Assembly (NCBI RefSeq): GCF_001039355.2
Contig: NW_019775436.1
Coordinates: 225,617-289,616, forward strand
Origin: Lingula anatina
Taxonomy: Eukaryota; Brachiopoda; Lingulata; Lingulida; Lingulidae
Direction: 5' to 3'
DNA: 64,000 bases
Part shown: one piece after another, positions 40,701 to 53,650 of the stretch
Position numbering within the stretch: the stretch's first letter is position 1
Layout of the letters: every line of letters begins with the position of its first letter
The notes under the pieces: generated by a model
The model's database searches: none
What the model was told of the DNA's origin: nothing
The model's input: the letters and a program-made list of their open reading frames with translations, nothing else
Position numbers and translations under genes: made by a program

Positions 40701-43700
40701 GTAGATATGTCTTAGATGAAAGACACAATATTGGATTCTGTGGATATTCACTGCTACTTATAGTAAAATACTTGGACTTTATTCAAATAATCTCAATAAC
40801 AAGTTCCTTTTAATGAACCGTGAAAGCCTCTTCATTTTCAATATCCATTGCTTATATTAAGCTTTTAAGAGGCAATTTTAGAAAATCAATAAGTACAAAA
40901 TAATCTTCTACTATTTAAGTTGTGGATTATGCAGGCTGTCTGTTAATCTTTAGAGAATTGAGGTTGTTTCAGACAGAGAATTTTCTTGCAAGGCAATGTT
41001 GATAATGAAGAAATTTGATAAGTGGAAAAAAATATTATAATCTGTATTTTTTCTCATTCTTGCATTTATAAATTGCATGTAAGCAAATAAAAAAACCATT
41101 TAACAAAAATATACAAACAAAGTATAATAATTTTTTTAAAATTATATAATTTGACAAAATTCATCCTATATAATAAAAGATATTTTCCAGTTATAAGCAC
41201 GCCTTGGCTTCTCCCCCAGAATAATAATTTATAAGAAGCCATACACCTGCTGGTAAGAAGAGAAAGCATGCAGGAATCCTTCCAAACAAAGAAAATCAAT
41301 TTCCTGTATCCAAATGTGATGGTTAGCATTTCATGCACCTTTCAATCCTTACTGGAACAAAAAAACTGAATCTGAATTTATTTTGAGTTGACATTTCTGA
41401 GCTCATTTCAATTTCATTTATGACATGATATGTAATTTGGTACAATCTCAAGATGTCAACCTCCACGCATATCCCTTGTTTGTAGGAACACATGATGTAA
41501 AGGAAACCTGAACCCACATGCTTTAGAGGGAACAAATCTGCAGGCTTCATCAGTGACTGATTAGGACTTTGAAATTATCTGGACCTATTACAGCAACAAG
41601 GAAAAGAAAAACACAATAAATATCAATTATTTTGACAGACATATTGTTTGTGTATGAACTTAAAACTTGGTCTGAGTCACTGTGGACTGACTTCATTTCC
41701 TTTGGGGACAGCTCAATATAAAAACCTCCATGAGAAATAAAAATTGAGGAAATGTTTATACTGGGTATTGATTACACAGAGTTTCTGACTCACTGGCTTT
41801 TTTCCCAGATTGATTTTTGAAACCCAGAGAGCAAAACCTCCCTGAAAGGTGCAAAATACATCAATCTGTGCTGAGTTAATTTGAGGATGGCATGTCAAAA
41901 GGTTAGAACAAGCCAGTTGATTCACTTGGTGTATATTTAGCAGTTTATTCATCTGGAAATGTCTAATAATTGCAAACAATAATGTTCATATAAATACTAG
42001 TATCATAAATTTTTAAAAACTGTATTTCATGACAGTTACTGGAATAAGTTATTAGAATACTGATTATTTTCAACTGTAAAAAAAAAAAAAAAGAAAAAAA
42101 AAAAAACTGCACAAAGTCACTTTCAGTATCTTTTGACCCAGAACTTCACTCTTTTACCCAGAATTCATCTGCAGACTATTTGTAGCGGCTGGACTTGTGA
42201 AATATAAATTGCAAAGCTGATAAGAAGATAAATTGATGGCTCAGAATAAGATACTTGACAATCAAGTGATTATATAACTTTAGTCTTTTTGCTGAAAAAT
42301 GTACTTGCAGTTAATGAACAATGTCAATATTGAAAGATAAAGCACTTTTATCTGTCTTTGTTAATTCTGTCCTTCATTCCATGTATATAAATAAGATAGC
42401 TTAGTCCAGTTTCCCTGACAATGAATCATTACATGGATAATTACTACATCATTTTGACAAGAATTTCTGGGAGACATTAGCAGAAAGCATCAAAAAGTTT
42501 TTAGATTTTACATTTTTAAATCAGTTCTTTTCTCTAAAATCTTCAATAAGAGGCAAAAAGAGCATATCTTAGGTTTTCTATGACAGAATTTGATCTACAT
42601 ATTCCAAAGTAATACAATATTCATTCATTTCATAATATATGTAATACCTAATAGGGGATTGTATCTGTTATATAAGGAAGATGTCATATCCTTGACACAA
42701 TATCTACACTGAGGGTGACTGACTCCCAATGTGCCCAAATAATTTCAACATTTTACTATTGCAAATATTAAACCTATTGTGCAATTTTAAAAACATTATT
42801 AAAGAAAGTCTTCAACAAGCCACACATATTAGGAGTTTGATTCATGGTAACAGATTTTGTTGTTATGCATTGCATATCACATGATCAGGTCGAGGCCAAC
42901 GTGGCAATTGACAAGTCCTAAACTTATGTGACAGTCACTTGTCACCCCCAGCCACGTAAAGTCACGTAGCAGAATAGGCCATCAGTGACATTTTGTTCAT
43001 AGAAAATGGAGACCCAAGGAGAAGAATCTAAGAATCACTTTATGAAACGAGCCATAGAGCTTAGCCGACATGCAGTAAAAGTTGGGGATGGGGCCCCATT
43101 CGCATGTGTTATTGTCAAGGACAACCAGATTATAGGTAAGACAACTAGAACTGCAAAAAAAAGAAAAATTTATATGAAAGTTAAACCTTTTCTTTAATAC
43201 ACTTTGTTAGGTATTACACACTGTTTTTCTTACAGTTATATTATTGTCAAGAAAAGCCAGATAAAAGATATGACAAAGAGTGCAACAAAAATCTATGATT
43301 GACTGTTAGTTGGGTATCATGCATAATCTTTGCAGTGTTCTTACCTTGGGTATGCTAGTATGGGACTTCTGTTCATGTCCTAAAGGTGTACTTAAAATTT
43401 CAGGGTAAAGTGAAACTGATCAGATTGCCAACCACCGATCTCAGCCATAATTTAACCAAACATACATCATTTTTGCTGAGTATTGTTCATCATCAATTCT
43501 TATTTGCAGGTGAGGAGTGGAACCATAAAAAATCCCACTAATGATCAGATTGTGGAACATTGATTCAACCAAACATCATTTTTGCCGAGAACTGTTCATC
43601 ATCAATTCTTATTTGTAGGTGAGGGGTGGAACCCTCCAGATTGTTGACCACTGATTCTAGCCACAATATAACCAAACATCATTTTTCGCTAAGTATTCCA

Positions 43701-45102
43701 TTCTATTTTTCAGGTGAGGGGTGGAACCATACAAAATCCCTGTACGACCCTACAGCTCATGGTGAAATAAACGCCATACGTAACACATGCCAGGCCATGA
43801 AGACTTTGTCACTAGAGGGAGCTGAGACATACAGTAGTTGTGAACCATGTCTTATGTGTGCAGCTGCGATACATATCATTGGGTACAGAAAACGTGGTTT
43901 TTCCAGTTCATAATTCATTTTTATTTCCTAAAATCAAAAACAAAAAAAAATTAATTTCTACCAATGAAAGATTTTACAAACTTTTGAAATTCTCACTTGA
44001 AGTTTTCCTTGAAATTCAGTAACTACTATTAAATGAGAAGAGAAGTATCAAGCATAAAAACACAGGGGGGGGGGGGGCAGGAGCGGGTGGAGGCAAATAA
44101 GTAAAAAGCCAAATGTTAAAAAAAGAAGCATTCATTTCCACGAACTTTTGACTAAAATAAAACAACTTTCACTAGAAAAAAAAAACACCTATTATTTACT
44201 TTTTATTACTTGGTGTACATTTCAGGGTTTCCAAGGTTTATTATGGCGTATCCAAGAGTGTGGTCTACTCCATATTGGGTCACCCCCTAGAGGCCATTGA
44301 GGAAGACCTGAAAAATCCAACTGACCAGCGCAAAATTCCTGCACAAAGCCTACTATCAGGAGAAGCTCAGAAAGTTGTTGAAGAATGGCACCAAGGAAAA
44401 CATTGAGAAACTGTGTCCCTGACAATAACCATTTATTTAGTCACTTGAAAAATCACTACCTTTCTGTACTGTTCTGTACTTACAGAATAAAGTACTAAGA
44501 CTGAATGAATCTAGTATGTGATAATTTATAAAACCAAGTTAAGGTACAAGCAAATCAAACTTAGAGGGCTTGCAAATATTCACAGATGTTCTAACTAAAT
44601 TATAATTTAGAACATTTGTTTTTTTTTTTCTCTTCCACAATGCTGAACACTTATAAAAGTTTTCATGTTTACCATTACACGGGAAAAATATCAAGAGTGA
44701 CTTAAATAAAACTTTGTATGTAAATACAAAACTAAACAGGAACAATTATTTTCCCTCCAAACATAATAATTAAAATAACTAAAATATTACGAAATAACAA
44801 TTAATTAAAAATCATTAACCAAATCAACCAATCAATCAATCCCCCAATCACCAATCTAAGAATCACTTTATGATACGAGCCATAGAGCTCAGTAGACATG
44901 CAGTAAAAGTTGGGGATGGGGCCCCCTTCGGATGCGTTATTGCCAAAGACAACCAGATTATATGTAAGACAGAAAGCAGAGCAAAAAAGAAAACAATATA
45001 CATGAAGGCTTTCTTTGATATACTTTGCGGGCTATTACACAGTCACTGTTCTCCTTACAATGTCAAGGAGAACCACATTATAGATAAATCAGAAAGCATA
45101 GC

Positions 45103-45139
<37 letters not shown>

Positions 45140-48100
45140 TTAATGAAGGTCCTTTATACATTTTTAGAGTATTACACACTGTTCTCCTTATGGTTGTATT
45201 GCTGTCAAGAAAAACCACATAAAAGATATGACACAGAGCACAACAAAAATCTATGATTGACTGTAAGTTGGGTATCATGCATAATCTTTGCAGTGTTCAT
45301 ACCCTGGGCATGGGACTTATGTTCATGTCCTCATGGTGTACTTAAGAATTTCAGGGTAAAGTGAAACTGATCAGATTGCCCAACACCAATTCCAGCCATA
45401 ATACGACCAAACATCATTTTTGCTAAGTATTGTTCATCATCAATTCTCATTTGTAGGTGAGGAGTGGAACCACACAAAATCCCACTAACTGATCATGTTG
45501 TTGAACACTGACTCAACCAAACATCATTTCTGCTAAAGTGTGTATTTTTAAAAATATTATTAAAGAAAATATTCAACAAACTACACATACTAAGAGTTTG
45601 ATCCCTGGTAATGGGTTTCACTGTTATGCATTGCACATCGCATGATCAGGTCAAGGCCAACATGGCACTTGATAAGTACTAAACTTATGTGACAGTCACT
45701 TGTCACCCCCAGCAGTGTAAAGTCACATAGCGGAACAGGTCACCTGTGACATTTTGTTTATAGAAAATGGAGGGTCAAGGAGAAGAATCTAAGATTCACT
45801 TTATGAAACGAGCCATAGAGCTCAGCCGACATGCAGTAAAAGTTGGGGATGGGGCCCCCTTCGGATGTGTTATTGTCAAGGACAACCAGATTATAGGTAA
45901 GACAGAAGGCAGAGAAAAAAAGAAAAATATATATGAAGGTTTTCTTTAATATGCTGTGTGGGGTATTACACACTGTTCTCATTACGGTGGTATTATTGTC
46001 CAGGGTAGCCAAATTACAGGTAAGACAGAAGGCAGAGAAAAAAAATATATATGAAGATCGTTAATACACCCTTTGAGGTATCACACACTGTTCTCCTTAC
46101 AGTAGTATTATTGTCAAGAAAAGCCAGATAAAAGATATGACAAAGAGTGCAACAAAAATCTACGAATGACTGTGAGTTGGGTATCATGCATAATCTTTGC
46201 AGAGTTCATACCTTGGGTATGCTGGGAATGGGACTTATGTTCATGTCCTAAAGGTGTACTTTAAATTTCAGGGTAAAATGAAACTGATCAGATTGCCCAA
46301 CACCAATCCCAGCCATAATATAACAAAACATCATTTTTTGCTGAGTATTTCTTATCATAGGGGTGGAACCATACAGATTGCTGAACAGTGATTCTAGCCA
46401 TAATACAACCAAACATCATTTTCGCTAAGTATTCCATTTCATTTTGTAGGTGAGGGTTGGAACCATTCAAAATCCCAGTACGACCCTACAGCTCATGGTG
46501 AAATTGATGCCATACGTAACGCATGTCGTGCCATGAAGACTTTGTCACTAGAGGGCGCTGAGATATACTGCAGTTGTGAGCCATGTCTTATGTGTGCAGC
46601 TGCGATACATATCATTGGGTACAGAAAATGTGCTTTTTCCTATTTTTACTTTGTTTTATTTCCTAAAATCAAAAACAAAAAAATTATTTCTTCCAATGAA
46701 ATATTTTACAAACTTTTGAAATTCTCACTTAAAGTTTTCCATGACATTCAGTAACCACTATTAAATGAGAAGAGTAGTATCAAGCATGAAAACACGGGGG
46801 AGGGGGAGGGGGGGGCAGGAGGGGGTGGAGGTAAATAAGTAAAAAGTCAAATATTAAAAAAGAAGCATTCATTTCCAAGAACTTTTGACTAAAATAAAAC
46901 AACTTTAACCAAAAATTAAAGTACCAATTATTTACTTTTTATTACTTGCTTTACATTTCAGAGCTTCAAAGGTTTACTACGGCGTATCCAAGAGTGTGGT
47001 CTACTCCATATTGGGTCACCCGCTAAAGACCATTGAGGAAGACCTGAAAAATCCAACTGACCAGCGCAAAATTCCTGCACAAAGCCTACTATCAGGAGAA
47101 GCTCAGAAAGTTTTTGAAGAATGGCACCAAGGAAAACAATGAGAAATTGTGTGCATGCACACACACACACACACACATGTGCACGTGCGCATACACACAC
47201 TAACCATTTATTTAGTTACTTGAAAAACCACTACCTTTCTGTAGCTTTCTGTACTTACAGAATAAAGTAATAAGACTGAATGAATTTAGTCTGTGATAAT
47301 TTATAAAGCCATGTTAAGGTACAAGCACATCAAACTTCTTAGGTTAAAGGGCTAGCAAATTCAGATGTTCTCACTGAATTTTATAATTTAGAACATTAGA
47401 ACGATAGTATAATTTCCCAAAACAGATGACAGGAGATCAAACCAATGACCCAAATAGTCATTTAGGTCAATCAACAATTGTTTGTACAGTGATAATATCT
47501 GCCACACACTCACTTCCCAGTCGCTATTAACTTAGACGAGCAATGGTGATCACTTGTTCTGTAAATTTATAAAATGGCCACAGAAGAGGCCCTAAAGCTG
47601 CATTTCATGAGGAGGGCTATAGAACTCAGCAGAAGAGCAGCAGCCACTGGAGATGGTGAGGCTTTTGGAAGTGTCATTGTGAGAGATGACAAGATTATAG
47701 GTAGGGTGCAATGAATCATTAGAATTATCTATTCAGCTTATTGTGTTACATGCATGTTGTTGGTTGTACATTCTGCATATCATTTTACATAAGGGAAAGA
47801 AAATGATTAATGCAAATATGGCAAATAAAAATAAGCTGTCAACAAATACAGGAAAGAAAGTCACTGTAATGGGTGCTTTATGCTTGTGTCGTATTGGAAT
47901 ATTCCTGTAAGGGATCTATCATTGTGGGTTTGAGTATGAAAAATGAGCCCCTGATCAGTCAGGTGTACCCCCTTACTGTAGGTCCTACCATTGCCCCTAT
48001 CACCACTAGTAAAAGAACATGATTATTTATAATGAAGCTGACTATGCAATTTTAGCGGCCTAAGCTAACCACATAAAGCAGGCTTTGGTCCATGACACCT

Positions 48101-51100
48101 GGGCAAGAGCAGGACATGTGGGACTGAGGGCTATATATCCCAGCACACCTGGGGACCAGCAGACACACACCATCTCCTTGGGCTGCATTTGGCCAATTTC
48201 TACAAAAATATTTTCTAGCCCCCCCACCTTTATATGTTACATTGAGATTATCAATAAAGGGCTCTAAAATCCATGTCTACTTCTGGATGTTATTCTATTC
48301 ATGCTAGTTATTTTTGTACAAATCTTATTCCAGTGTTCAAACTAAACATATTCCATCTCTTGCAGGAGAAGGCTGGAATCACATCAAAGTACGCCATGAT
48401 CCCACTGCACATGGAGAAGTGGAGGCCATTCGTAACACGTGCTCAGCACTGAAGACACTGCATCTCACGGGAGCCGAGATCTACACGAACTGTGAGCCAT
48501 GTATCATGTGTGCTGCTGTGATACAGTATGCTGGGTACGACAAGTCAAAGGGGACATGTTCTTTGAAATATTAAAAATATTAACTTTTTGTGTAAAAAGA
48601 TGATCATTGTCATTTTCATTTGTCAGAACAATTATGGATGTTATTCAATGGCTTTTTTCTTTTATATTAATTGTGTTTTCATGGCAACATAAATGTTTAA
48701 AATGTGTTCATATTAGAAATGTGTCATTTTACAGAATAGTCAAAATTTACTATGGGACCACAACAGATGATATTTCTCCCCACTTTGAGGATGAAGCTGG
48801 ATGTGTAGACGTTAAAGCCGTGGCAGACGACCTTAGAAAAGCGACCAATCAGAGAAGGATCCCTGCAGAACAACTGCTGCCTGGTGAAGCTATTAAAGTT
48901 TTTGATGAATTTCACCCCAAAAAGACAAAATCTTAAGCAAACTCATATGCTCTGGCATGCTTTTTTTTTTTGACTCAGTGTAAATGAAATGGTAACAAAG
49001 CTTTAATGAAGCCATAAATAAATATAATAGAAAAAAAAACATCACTCACCTTCTCTGTCCTGTGCATAGTAAGGTTATGTTGCTCCTGGAGAAGAACACA
49101 GAAGGCAGGTTCAAATTTTGGTGCTGGGATGTTGCCATTTTCAAACAACACAGTTTCCTCTGGCTTATCAAGCACTGCAAAATAAATGAAAATCATTAAC
49201 ATTGACTGGTATACTTTGGCGATACAGTCTGTACCGTTACAATGTGAGATATCACATTTTAGGTTCTGCATGGCTTATTTATACTGCTCTATGTGAACAG
49301 GACCTCCTGATCTTCCCAACCTACCCCGCCCCCTCTGCGAGCTCCCACAAACCACTGCCAGCAAACTGGCCCAGGTTGTCCTGAACATCCCCGTCAGCAG
49401 GCTGCCTGAACAGGCCATAGGCAGAGAAAACAGAGACTAATCATCATAGAACATACCAAGTATGAAATAATAGCATGTGAGTCATGAGAAAGGGAGAAGT
49501 TTGGAGAGATAAAATGAAAGCGTTCCAGTTACTGAGCTTATTGTTTCCCTGATGGCACATTATATGGTGAATGACTCTTCTTGAGCATCTTTATGTAGAG
49601 TTGCCAACATGACACAAGTCAAATTGTGTAGAAATAATCTCCAAGGCTTTATGAACAATAAAATAACACCTGTAAACAATGGGAATTTGTCCTAATTAAT
49701 ATGTATATTATGAGTAATTGGGTAGAACTGGCAACTCTGATCATGTGTTTGACCAGAGGCAGAAAGTCATAGTGCATGAAATGGAAATGAATGAGGCAAA
49801 TATCAATACCACATTTTTCAAACCAATAGTACCACAAAAGAAAGGGTTCCAGTCCACTGTTTTGAATCTGGGCATGCATAATATTTTAAAATTAATCTAA
49901 TACAATTGTTCTATAAATAGTTTCTTAGAAACAAATGGTATTAATTTTTTTTGACTAACATTTTTTTCACATTCTGATCAGGCAAAAAATCATTTTACCT
50001 AGATATGAAAATAAAGACATGGAACAGTGAGACCAGGATACCAGGCGAATTCAGGGAGCAGTCATTGTAGTGATTATATGCTTATTATTGCTCCATTACC
50101 GACATATGTTATCAATCAGGTACAATTTGAGGAGGTGAGCTACCTACTCTTATCATTATCTTCTTCATAAAGACTATTATGATCATTAAGCATCATAAAT
50201 TGTCTTGTATTATGGTCAGTGTATTGTGGTGAATACGTGTGTATGTACGCGAGTGCGTGTGCAACCAACATTTTCACGTAATATTAGCCTTTGCTATCCA
50301 GCGCAGCATCTTTGCTACAGCTTTCACTTTTTTATTCTCTTGTAAAGCAAGAAATTGGTTGTTTTTAAATCAAACTCAAATTTATACAGCTTTAAAGAAA
50401 TCAATAAAATTAACACAGCATCAAACTCATGCATTTTTCATGCGGCCGCTTTACCACCACTTTATTCCACATAAATTTTATATGCTCTGTTAATTTGGAA
50501 GGATACTTCAGAAATTACTTCCGAAGTGAAATTGACCACAAATTAACCGATCTGATTATTGCAAGACCTACGGAGTCTTCCCTCTGTGAAACAAATCAAT
50601 AATCCTAGTCATGTTTAACTGCCCACGTACCCTGCCGCTTATCTAATGAGAAAGTGTATCTCGAAACAAAAGCTAATAAACTTGACTCGGGCTCGACTTC
50701 TTTTCCTCGTAGGTCATGTCCAAACGAACGCTGACAAGTATGAACTGATTATTAATCCAGTTACCATTCATATTTCCCTGGTGTGTTGGCTTTAAGGTCT
50801 TTCAGCACCATTAGATACAGCTATTAATGGTAACATGGATGTTTAAGTATAAGCATGGACTGTCTGATGATGAACATTCGTTCATGGATCATTGCTTTAT
50901 GGCATATGGATCTACTCCCTTCTTAAATTATATGAGGGAAAAATGACATTTTACTTTTAAAAGACATAAGACAATTTAGATACCAATTTGTGGAAATAAT
51001 CATTGACATGTGGTAAATACATTCAATAATTCAAATGAAAACAAATATAATTCAATGTACGGGCAAATGTGGTACTTTCAATCATGCCTCATTTTTTCAA

Positions 51101-53617
51101 GATAGGCTCACATAACTGTTAACCACAGATTAAGTGTTTGAGTTACCATATGCATGAATTTCTAATTGCAATATCTTGTTAATTTATATGAAAGCTCTTG
51201 GTCTGACACAGTTCTGTAGACCCCACTGCCAAGAATGATTACCTCTCATTTCACGGCTCATCTTGTCAACTGGTACACCTCATTTCACAGATTTACTCTT
51301 ATGTGATGAGAAGCTTATTAGCACACATTAGGCCTCACACATGCTTCTCCAAAGCAACTACCTCCTAGTAAGATGATGGCTTTATCTTTGGTCTGTAGAT
51401 TCAGGGCAGGGGTATCATAATGGGTGTCAGTTGTCTGTGTTGGAATGCAAAAACTGATGGTTGTTGATATCTTATTTTGATTTACAAACTCTCCCATTTC
51501 TCCTGATATAAATCCTTCCAACTATTCTGGTTTTGGACAATAGAAGACACTCAATGAAAAATAAATACCCTGCTTTTATTTTTCATAAGAAATTTAAATT
51601 AAAAAAACAACAACTAGGTATTTAGATTTCAAGTTACAATAATTATATGCATGATGATATTATAATTAGAACAGCAGATGCTAACACTACCTTCAAGGGC
51701 CTTGAGTCTATTTAAAATATTCATGGTTGTGGACGTTCATATTAGACATAAATACATGTAAGGCACCATATCAATATTCATCTTTTTTTTTTTTTTTTGC
51801 TTTTTATTGCATTTTTTGTACTGCATGGAAAAAGGCATGTACTTGTTTACAAATGTGAGTTGATTCATGAGCTCTTAAAAAAGACTGTTCTGGGAAATTT
51901 TTAAGTTGGCCTCCTTACATGACATGTTAAGTGTTCCCTAACATTACTCCAGTGCTCTGTATTTGATGTATTCGCTCACCAAAACTACCAACGGAAATTT
52001 GCAGCAACTCTACTCAAATTAGAACAACACACAGGTGAACCTGGCAATTTACCATCTGACTCTTCTCTTTTCTATTGTCACAACTCACAACTGTTATGAG
52101 ACACTTCGAGGCTGTCACTGATGACTTTTTATTACCTAGGTTAATTGCTTATTTCATGCTCTAAGAGTTAAAACCATCAGTTACAATACAAAATTCTCAA
52201 GGAACTCCAGGTAACACACATTTGTGTACAAACAAGGCTGCCTAATGATAATACGAGCCCCAACTTGTTATAAAATTACTAGTATTGTATTTACTCAACA
52301 CCAGGAGGAGGTGTTAGTCTGTTAATCAGACTGCATTTAGCAAGAGTCCCCATGGAGTTGGTGGACACTAGCTAATGCGATCAAACTCATTCTAACACCT
52401 CCAAGATGGCTGTACTAGCTCTGCCCTTAAAACATGAACACACACATAAAAAAAAAAAACATGAAACAAGATTATCAACTCATGCAGAACGTTGTCACAT
52501 TCCATTACTTATTGAAAAAGTTCCAGGATGCTCAGGTCTGAAATGTCAGGCCTTCCCAACTACCAGACTCGGCACCTACGGGTCCAGAATAAACCGGTAT
52601 ATCTGACCACACTACCCGTTTTCAAGGTGTGTGTCAGATCGTATAAAAGAGTATCATACCCTATCACAAATTCTGTAAGCCTACCTGTCATCCGGGTATC
52701 ACGCCTCGTTTTCGTCAAGTAGGAGTCGTATGAATAGAACAGACGACTCCCTCAATCAGGGGGTGGAAACGCGCTACTTATATGATTAAGACGAGCCTAG
52801 CCGTCAGTACCGGTTATTGTTTTGTGACCTTGAGGAGCAATGAGGTTTGGTCGTTGCGGCACGCATGAACAGTAGTTGAACTACCGCACCTGGGTCTTTT
52901 GTTTTTGACAACTGTTCACTCGTCATCGAGGCGCTTGTTCAAGACTACAGGCTGATATCTACTAGTACTACCAGTGGCTTCATTAGTAATGTTCCCACAA
53001 TACTTAAGTTTTCTGTCCGTGCATACAAACCCTGAAAAAGGACAGCCTCGCTGACGAGAACAATAGACATTTCTCACCCCTCTCTAGGATTACCCCTGCC
53101 CTCAATCTCGTCCATCCCAGTAGTCATGAAAATAATTTAACCCCCGACAGAATATGCTTCTGCTATCAAAATTAAGTCTACTTTTCTAAATTAATATATA
53201 AGTTTGCAAGTTCTTATTTACAAAACATCATTGGCTATGTCCGAACCTAAATTTTATGTTAAAAATTGCGGTACTGTCAGATTTTAGCATAAACAGAGAA
53301 AATTGCAGCAGCGCATGAATCTAGATGAGATGCACTACTTTCCAACCCCGATTAGGATCATTGCTATCACATCGCGCACCAGGCAAAATCGGTGTGGTGG
53401 CTGATACTCTGTAATGCGATCTGACACACACCTTGAAAACGGGTAGTGTGGTCTGATAAACCGGTTTATACTGGACCCGTAAGTGCCGAGTCTGGTAGTT
53501 GGGAAGGCCTGAATGTGAGATGGCTGTACTTTGGCACTGACATCCACATAGGTAATGAGGAAATACTGTTATCACTGGGATATAACAGAACGCATTTCAC
53601 CTGTGCCTTTCTCATGG

Positions 53618-53650
<33 letters not shown>

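Noticed and set aside
44870-45256. 128-codon frame starting MIRAIELSRHAV
   Set aside because: It reads the truncated exon 1 copy straight through its donor into repeat-filled intron; no catalytic motifs.
49325-49405. 81 nt minus-strand exon with a good pyrimidine tract and acceptor
   Set aside because: The frame that looks coding (QPADGDVQDN) does not fit the neighbouring exon phase, the donor is weak, and the plus strand resembles an amidase; unresolved.
52528-53575. Overlapping frames reading LPNYQTRHLRVQ on both strands
   Set aside because: They lie in the inverted arms of the 965 bp transposon and repeat because the arms repeat.
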